64,000 nt of DNA from Trema orientale (Eukaryota; Streptophyta; Magnoliopsida; Rosales; Cannabaceae). Below the pieces are notes generated by a model. It made no database searches, had not been told where the DNA came from, and worked only from the letters and a program-made list of their open reading frames with translations. Below, one piece after another: positions 58,464-64,000 of this stretch; position 1 is the first letter of the stretch; the number at the start of each line of letters is the position of its first letter. A program made the position numbers and the translations under genes. The DNA is taken from assembly GCA_002914845.1 (NCBI GenBank), contig JXTC01000576.1:98814-162813 (forward strand), read 5' to 3'.

Positions 58464-59264
58464 TCACAGAGCATCTTCTATGCCTCCATTATAGAAAGCA
58501 ATATTAGCAGCTTCATCAGACTTAGAGTATCCAGTCGAACTCGCTCCACCTTTTGGGCTATTTCTTTTTACGTTCCCAGCATGTCCGCACGTCCAACAGA
58601 CGATGTTCTTTTTCTTGAAGTTTCTTATATTTTTGTCGACCGTCAATGCTAAATCTTCAGATGATGCATTACTTCTACCTTTGCTCAGTCGTCTTTCTTC
58701 AGAAAAGAGTTTGCTCGTCACTTCTAAAAAAATCACGGTCTCCTATCCACACATTAGAATTAGCTTCATATGCTCATAGGAAGACGGAAGAGACCAAATA
58801 AGTCGCAACACTTTGTCCGCGTCATCAGTCTTAACTCCAATAGCCTCCAATTCAGAAACGATGTCGTTTAGGATACTTAAATTATCTGATATTATTGTAC
58901 CTTCACTCATACATAATGTATGAAACTGCTCCTTCAGGTACACTCAATTTAAGACTCCTTTCACTCGATATAATTCTCCGAGCTTTTCTCAAAGTTCCTT
59001 GGCTGTAGATATTCCGAGCATATTTGCTAGAACATTTTTTGCTAAGTATATCCGTATCATACTTGCAGCTCTATCATGTAGATCTTCCTAATTTTCATTG
59101 CTAATTTTGGCTTTTTTAGAAATATCTCTTCCCTTCAAAATATTGTGCAAACGAGATTAAATTAATAAATTCTTGACTTGAACTTGCCACAAGCCAAAGT
59201 TGATGTTGCCATCAAATTTTTCAAAATCAGCTCTGATCGGAGTTGCATACTTGATTCCTGACAT
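58464..59264 (-). pseudogene. Copia gag relic
   Basis: Reads from an ATG at 59264 (MSGIKYATPIRADFEKFDG, the usual copia gag start region) but is broken by several stops. The longest open parts (58943-58743 and 58736-58464) are in one frame, divided by a single TAG at 58745-58743. Gag features: LPSSYEHMK, LEVTSKLFSEERRL, and a zinc-knuckle CWTCGHAGNVKRN in which the last Cys is replaced by Asn. It can no longer make a functional capsid protein. Confidence 0.88.
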
Positions 59265-59424
59265 ATTTCTTTACATTTTCTTGCTTGAAAAACTCGCCAA
59301 AAAAGTTTCCTGGAAGATTCAAATACTCCTATTTGAACACAACCTCCTTATATAAAACTTCTTAGACTACCACCAAGCCTGGTGTACCGAAGAACTGACC
59401 ACAATCTGTCGCTCTGATATCAGT

Positions 59425-59995
59425 TATTGGGAAAAAATTACATTCCCACTTGTGATTTTTCATATGTGTAAATAGTAATCTCTGAAATAAATACAGGAAT
59501 AAAGTAACACAATAAGACACAAATTTACGTGGTTCACCCAACTTGGACTATATTCACAGAATTGCTACAGATCTTTCATTATAGGGAGAAAATTTGTTAC
59601 AAGTGTTTATGAATATTCACTCATAATCTTGATCCCTAATACACCCATATACTCTCTCTTACAAATATTTTCTCACTCACATCTTTTGCTAACACTCTTT
59701 AAAATCTCCTTTTACACAAAAAAACTATACTCTTTTTAAAAAGAGAAACAAAGAGAAGTAAAAGAATTTAATCATAGGAAACACTTAAATTGCTTATGAT
59801 TTTGGGATGTTTTGATGAAGCTAAGTAGGGAGTATTCATAGCAAAATTCCTTCTCTCATTTCTATGTTCAAAACATACTTATGAACATAGTCCACAAATA
59901 TGGATGGTCCACAAATATGGATGGACAAAAGTATACAAATGTAGATGGACAAAAAATCCACAAAGGTGGCTGCCCATTTTTTTTTTACCTCAACA
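59425..59995 (-). repeat. 5' LTR of the copia element
   Basis: 571 bp. It differs from the 3' LTR at many positions, including its end (CCAATA instead of CCAACA), which indicates an old insertion. Confidence 0.9.
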
Positions 59996-60000
59996 TTGTA

Positions 60001-60614
60001 TTGGAATTGTTTTTATTTATTTTTTTAGTTAAAATACGCATTTTTTAGATTGAATTGGATTAAGGTTTCTTTTGTCCCATTTTTAGAGTGGTACTAGTCA
60101 TCACTTGACAAAGTATCCTCTTAAGTAGGATAGATAATAAGTATAGGATCTGAATCGCATCCAAGATTTCCAAATTATATACTGATTGATTTGTTGAATA
60201 AAGTGAATTTTCTCCCTTAAAAAATAAGTCTATCATATTAAAAAATAAGTCTATCATATCATATCACATTATATAAATATATGATATCATATGCATAATG
60301 CACTTGCCACAGCTCATGTATCGATACTACTTTTAATAAACAATGGAACACGTATGTTCATGAATATTTCTGTTTTCAGAGAACTTCATATCACGAAAGC
60401 AAAATATATATACGATAGTAATTGAATTCTGAATTCCAAATCAGTTGTTAATTATATATATTAATTAAGATTAGGATCACATATTGTATTATACAATTGG
60501 TTTTAGCGAACAAACTTGTGCCAACCGGCGGCCCTAATTAATTACTGACAATTATGGCAAGTAGCTCATCGTGATTTTTTCGTCTTTCCTTATGTCGTTA
60601 CATGGGCATTAGAG
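60001..60614. other. Intergenic, no gene seen
   Basis: AT-rich. A tandem duplicate of about 20 bp (TTAAAAAATAAGTCTATCAT, near 60218 and 60238) makes the short minus-strand frame at 60060-60257; not a gene. Confidence 0.45.
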
Positions 60615-60839
60615 AAGAATAATGTTATGGAGTATTAGTGTCCAACATCAATATTATATTGATATATCAAATTATTACTGGTGTAACTAATTAATGAATT
60701 AAGTCCTACGTGGCCCTACTTAAAGTATAAATATAATTAGCCATGTTTTGGTCAAGCAAAAAAAACTATAATTAGCAAATAACAAACTGACATATTATAT
60801 TGTGTTGGGTACCATAAGGTACCATATAGCATTGCTCAC
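60615..60839. mobile_element. MITE, GAGTAATGCTAT family
   Basis: Left GAATAATGTTATGGAGTATT; reverse complement of the right end GTGAGCAATGCTATATGGTA. Inner words GTGTCCAACATC and TGTTGGGTACC extend the inverted match. Confidence 0.65.
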
Positions 60840-61054
60840 TAAAGACAGAGTATGATCATGTTGATATATCTTGGTCTTTCATTCTTTGCCAATTGGTACT
60901 GTCTCAATTGATCTAGGATTCTAAGGAGTGTTTGTGAGTGTGAGTGTGAGTGAGAGAAAGGTTTCGAATCCTAGTTAGGACAATTTATTTCATATTATAT
61001 GAAAAAAAAAAAATTAATGATCATGTTGGTCTACAAATGGGGTTTTATTATTTA

Positions 61055-61745
61055 GTAATGCTATAGATATCACTAGTGTCCAACACCAGAGGTGTAATGT
61101 TAGGATTTATTTACTTTCTTGTGTAGGCTCACATATGTAATACAATTATTCATTATATGAGCTATTTTAATTTAAAAAGTGGGCCAAATTAGTGATCTAA
61201 CTATTTGAGCTCGAAAGACATCTAATGTGTATGAGCTTTACAATGTGTAGAGACCTAGTACCAGCCCAAACTATAACTGATGAGGTTATAATAGGGCAAA
61301 CTAGTATATAAAGAAAACTATAGATATTATGGTCCCAAGTTAAATCATAACACGTACAACTTTTCTCCTCTATTCCCATCTTTAGAGAGAGAACTCATTG
61401 AACACGCCTAAGGAGATTTAATTGTGGAAGGCTACTAGTTCTCGTGTTCTCAAGCTTCGTGCGTTCGTGATTGTGCTACACCAATTTGGTGTGATATTGT
61501 TCGTGCTTTCCCAGTTCACAATTAGCTATGTATCTAGGTATTACTTCCACTCCTCAACAAATTATCCTTATAATTTGACATGATTGATTTTAGGATTGTG
61601 ACTAGAGAATTTCAATTCATGATTATGTATAACATGTAATTCTGCTATTGGGTGATTATAATCAGTAAATTAGTCACATATGGGTCCTACTAAATTGTAA
61701 TTATAATCGGACAGTAAACACATCATATGGTATTAGGTACATATA
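61055..61745. mobile_element. MITE of the same family, split by a solo LTR
   Basis: Left part 61055-61097 (AGTAATGCTATAGATATCAC then GTGTCCAACACC); the right part resumes after the LTR (61635 to about 61745, with ATGGTATTAGGTACATAT). Joined across one copy of TGTAA it runs like the copy at 60615. The right tip is degraded. Confidence 0.5.
61098..61634. mobile_element. Solo LTR, 537 bp, TSD TGTAA
   Basis: Begins TGTTAGGATTTATTTACT and ends ATGTATAACA, with inverted tips TGTTA/TAACA. Identical 5-bp flanks TGTAA (61093-61097 and 61635-61639). A TATA box (TATATAAAG, about 61302) precedes a leader-like stretch, as in the U3/R of LTRs. The size fits a copia LTR. It is inserted in a MITE. The minus-strand frame 61197-61379 is not a gene. 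Confidence 0.85.
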
Positions 61746-61918
61746 TCACTTAGTATTATTCTTTATTCTTTTTTCTCATAAAATATTTGTGATCTTTTAT
61801 TATAATATTTTTCTTTTTCTTTTTTTTTTTCATTTGTTTTTATGTGAAAAAATGATGCATACACTTGATGACTTTTTATTATTTTTTTATTGAAGAAATG
61901 AGGTATACATCAACTTGA

Positions 61919-63705
61919 CACTACTAAAAAAAGTGACATTCCACGTCACTTATATCACGTCGTTTATACTGAAAAATGACGTGGCATTAAGAGCATGTCA
62001 TATCATACAGAAGTGACATGACATCAACATACACCACATAGCTTTTAAGTTAAGCGACATGGTAGCAATACCACGTCACTTCTAGGGCGACCAATATGCG
62101 ATTTATTTTTTATTTATTTTGTGTGTTAGGTTCGTTCTTGATCAAGTTTTGTAGATTCCATATTAAATTTCACTCCTCACAAGCAATTTAGGTATTTTTT
62201 TCTAAATTTTTTATTTTTTCGAATTATTTAAATTTACTTTTTTTAGTTAGTTTGAATGATAATTTTATGGTCTAAATTAGTTCATTTATACTATTAATTA
62301 TTATATGAGAGGAGTTTGTACAATGTATGTTAACATTTTACTATATAGATTAGGTTATAATTTTAGGTAATATATAGTATGTATAATATTTTTGAGTATG
62401 GTTAATATAATTTTAATGATGAATTTGATCATATTATCATAGATAATTGTCAATTTAATAATTAATACAAAATTTAGATGATTGGCCAGTAGAATATGTA
62501 TTAGGTTTTAAGTTACTGTATATTTTATATATGTTTAAATTAAAACTCTTGAATATGATTAGTAAGATTATAATATGGTTAATTGTTGTTAAATTGGAGA
62601 CAATTATATCAATTAGAAGCTTGGTTAGTAGATGAATGTTTGTATGAAATATTAGTACCTTAAATGTGAATATGTTAGTATAATTATATTAGTATATTGA
62701 CATCGAAAATGATTGAAAAATAGTGGTATATGAGCTTAAATTGGTTATTGTGTTTAAATTAGTTATATTAGTGTTTGTTTTATAGAGCTTTTCGGATATT
62801 TAACTCCGAAACATTAAGAGTAGTAAAAAGAGTGGTCCTGATTGGGATTTAATAAAGGTACGATTTAGATTTTACCAATTTATTAAATTATTGGATTAGA
62901 TGATCTTTTTTTGCTTGCCAATATCAATTAAAAACTTTATTAGAATTTCAATGTCCACATTCACCAAATAACATAGAGTGTGGTTTCTACGTTATGCGCA
63001 TGATACGGGAAATGGTCATGGACACTAACCTATCTGAGTATAATAACTTTCTAACTTAATACTTATCTTAAACGATTAAGTATATATATGATTCTTATCT
63101 AATTTATGTACATTTTATTTGTAGTGTCAGGGCAGAGGAATATACACTATGGATGAGATCAATGAAGTCTAAGAGGAATAGGCCAATAAGCCTATGGAAT
63201 ATGCCATATGATGAAGTTGACTTACACTATTACTTAGTCTTTTTATGTTTATGACTTTATTAGTCTAATTATGTGACTTAAACTATGATTTAGATTAGTT
63301 TAGGAGGTTTATATAGGAGTTAGCTATGTATTATAGTGAAAAAGTATAATTTGTATAGTAGATTGTTGGAATTTGTATGGTGGATTGCTGGTTATTAATT
63401 GCAGGTTATTTTGAGCTATTTTTTGTCAATTTTGGTTTTGGTTTGTAATGAATCCAGAGAGTTTTTACGCCCTTTTGGAAGTAGGTTGGGAAGCGACGTG
63501 GTAAGCTCTACATACCAGGTTGCTCTCTAGAAAAGCGACGTAGAATCATAAGCTAACACGTCCCTTTTCCAGGAAGCGACGTGGTAGTTCGGCCTACCTC
63601 GTCACTTATTGTACAAGCGACATAGTAGATTATGATACCACGTCGCTTATAAAGTGACATAGTATTTCGGAGACCTACCACATTACTTGTTTCCACGTTG
63701 CTTAT
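61919..63705 (+). mobile_element. CACTA-like element, left end intact, with Ulp1 protease relic
   Basis: Starts CACTACTAAAAAAAGTGACA, a CACTA-type tip. Both ends contain many direct and inverted copies of CCACGTCRCTT / AAGYGACGTGG (61942-62090 and 63490-63690), the subterminal repeats of this superfamily. The right tip (expected ...TTTAGTAGTG) is not seen; the similarity stops at an A-run (63706-63727) followed by (GA)n. Between the ends only a C-terminal Ulp1-like fragment is recognisable, with long AT-rich DNA and no TNPD-type transposase. The DNA from 63728 to the window end shows no gene. Confidence 0.7.
62824..63170 (+). pseudogene. Ulp1 (C48) protease-like C-terminal fragment of a transposon gene
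   Basis: Ulp1-type cysteine proteases cleave SUMO, and plant transposons often carry such domains. Here KSGPDWDLIK (about 62829-62857) is followed by a likely intron, then from 62946 FQCPHSPNNIECGFYVMRMI. CPxSxNxxECGFYVMR is the catalytic-Cys region; the Cys codon is 62979-62981 (TGT). After a second probable intron, GRGIYTMDEINEV (about 63130-63168) resembles the family's C-terminal YT..EI.EVR.EWA, then hits a stop. The His and Asp parts of the triad lie upstream and are not recognisable. Confidence 0.72.
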
Positions 63706-64000
63706 TAGAAAAAAAAAAAAAAAAAAAGAGAGAGAGAGAAAATGTGAGAGTTTGGATATCTCCTTTGTGGATTAATAAACTAGAGATGTGAGGATTCATA
63801 AGCTAGAGATATGAGAGTTACCTCCAGAAAGAGGAAGTCTCTAGAAGAAGAAAACATTTGGTTAGGGTTTTTGTAAACTAAGGAAAGATTCTAATTATAC
63901 GTATATCTCGAAATATTGTTTCCTTTTGTTTTGAAAATGACATTTGAAAAACACAAATAAGATTAATGGCCTCCACAAGAACAAATTGCAGAAACAACAA

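Larger units (their letters stand above)
57499..59995 (-). mobile_element. Ty1/copia-type retrotransposon with pol deleted
   Basis: Two LTRs in direct orientation (57499-58084 and 59425-59995) share, among other words, ACAGAATTGCTACAGATCTT. The LTRs read TGTTGAGG...CCAACA on the minus strand. Flanks TTATA (57494-57498) and TTGTA (59996-60000) are a TSD with one mismatch. The primer-binding site next to the 5' LTR reads TGATATCAGAGC (minus, 59422-59411), one base from the usual copia initiator-Met type TGGTATCAGAGC. The polypurine tract AAGTGGGAGAT abuts the 3' LTR (about 58095-58085). The interior is only about 1.3 kb and holds a gag relic but no protease, integrase or reverse transcriptase. 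Confidence 0.92.

Overview
This is AT-rich, gene-sparse nuclear DNA of a flowering plant, almost certainly a eudicot. The evidence is GT-AG split genes with small exons, a plant omega-6 oleate desaturase with an intron in its 5' leader, a VQ-motif protein, a plastid fibrillin, a nuclear tRNA-Ala, and many plant-type transposons (copia, long-LTR elements, hAT, MULE, CACTA-like, tRNA-derived SINE, MITEs). The species cannot be named from the sequence. Isolated N bases (8327, 23811, 29467) are assembly ambiguities.

Genes, left to right: (1) the 5' part of an unrecognised gene leaving the left edge on the minus strand (1-277); (2) DNA polymerase delta small subunit, POLD2, minus strand, 14 coding exons joined by hand into 438 codons (10175-13606); (3) nuclear tRNA-Ala(TGC) (13756-13828) with a Pol III T-run terminator; (4) a plastid-lipid-associated protein/fibrillin, plus strand, 7 exons, 308 residues (14669-18264); (5) a single-exon VQ-motif protein, minus strand (23796-24506); (6) an intact FAD2-type desaturase, minus strand (48196-49347), whose 5' leader probably continues across a 3.6-kb intron to about 53.05 kb. 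POLD2 and the fibrillin gene diverge from a 1.06-kb region that holds the tRNA. The genes do not form a pathway.

Everything else is repeats, and several insertions can be proved by target-site duplications (TSDs): a SINE with an identical 18-bp TSD (6085-6247), a 2.49-kb solo LTR (20031-22517, CTTTT), a 1.57-kb MULE-like element (34468-36038, 9-bp TSD), a 2.16-kb hAT-like element (45321-47477), a 325-bp CACTA-like element (56132-56456, GTT), a copia element without pol (57499-59995), a 537-bp solo LTR (61098-61634, TGTAA), and a CACTA-like element with a Ulp1-type protease relic (from 61919).

The most striking structure is a direct tandem duplication of a gene-free 5-6.5 kb segment (about 24709-30437 and 30438-36985), starting just upstream of the VQ gene. 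The two copies record each other's history: the MULE insertion has its empty site in the other copy, two unrelated MITEs have landed at the same TA-rich position, deletions run between short direct repeats, and one inner block of about 285 bp looks unchanged. I found no CRISPR, phage or bacterial-type system and no convincing new protein-coding system. The novelty lies in repeat architecture: DNA transposons carrying private satellite arrays, and two diverged repeats with snRNA-type (USE plus TATA) promoter spacing.
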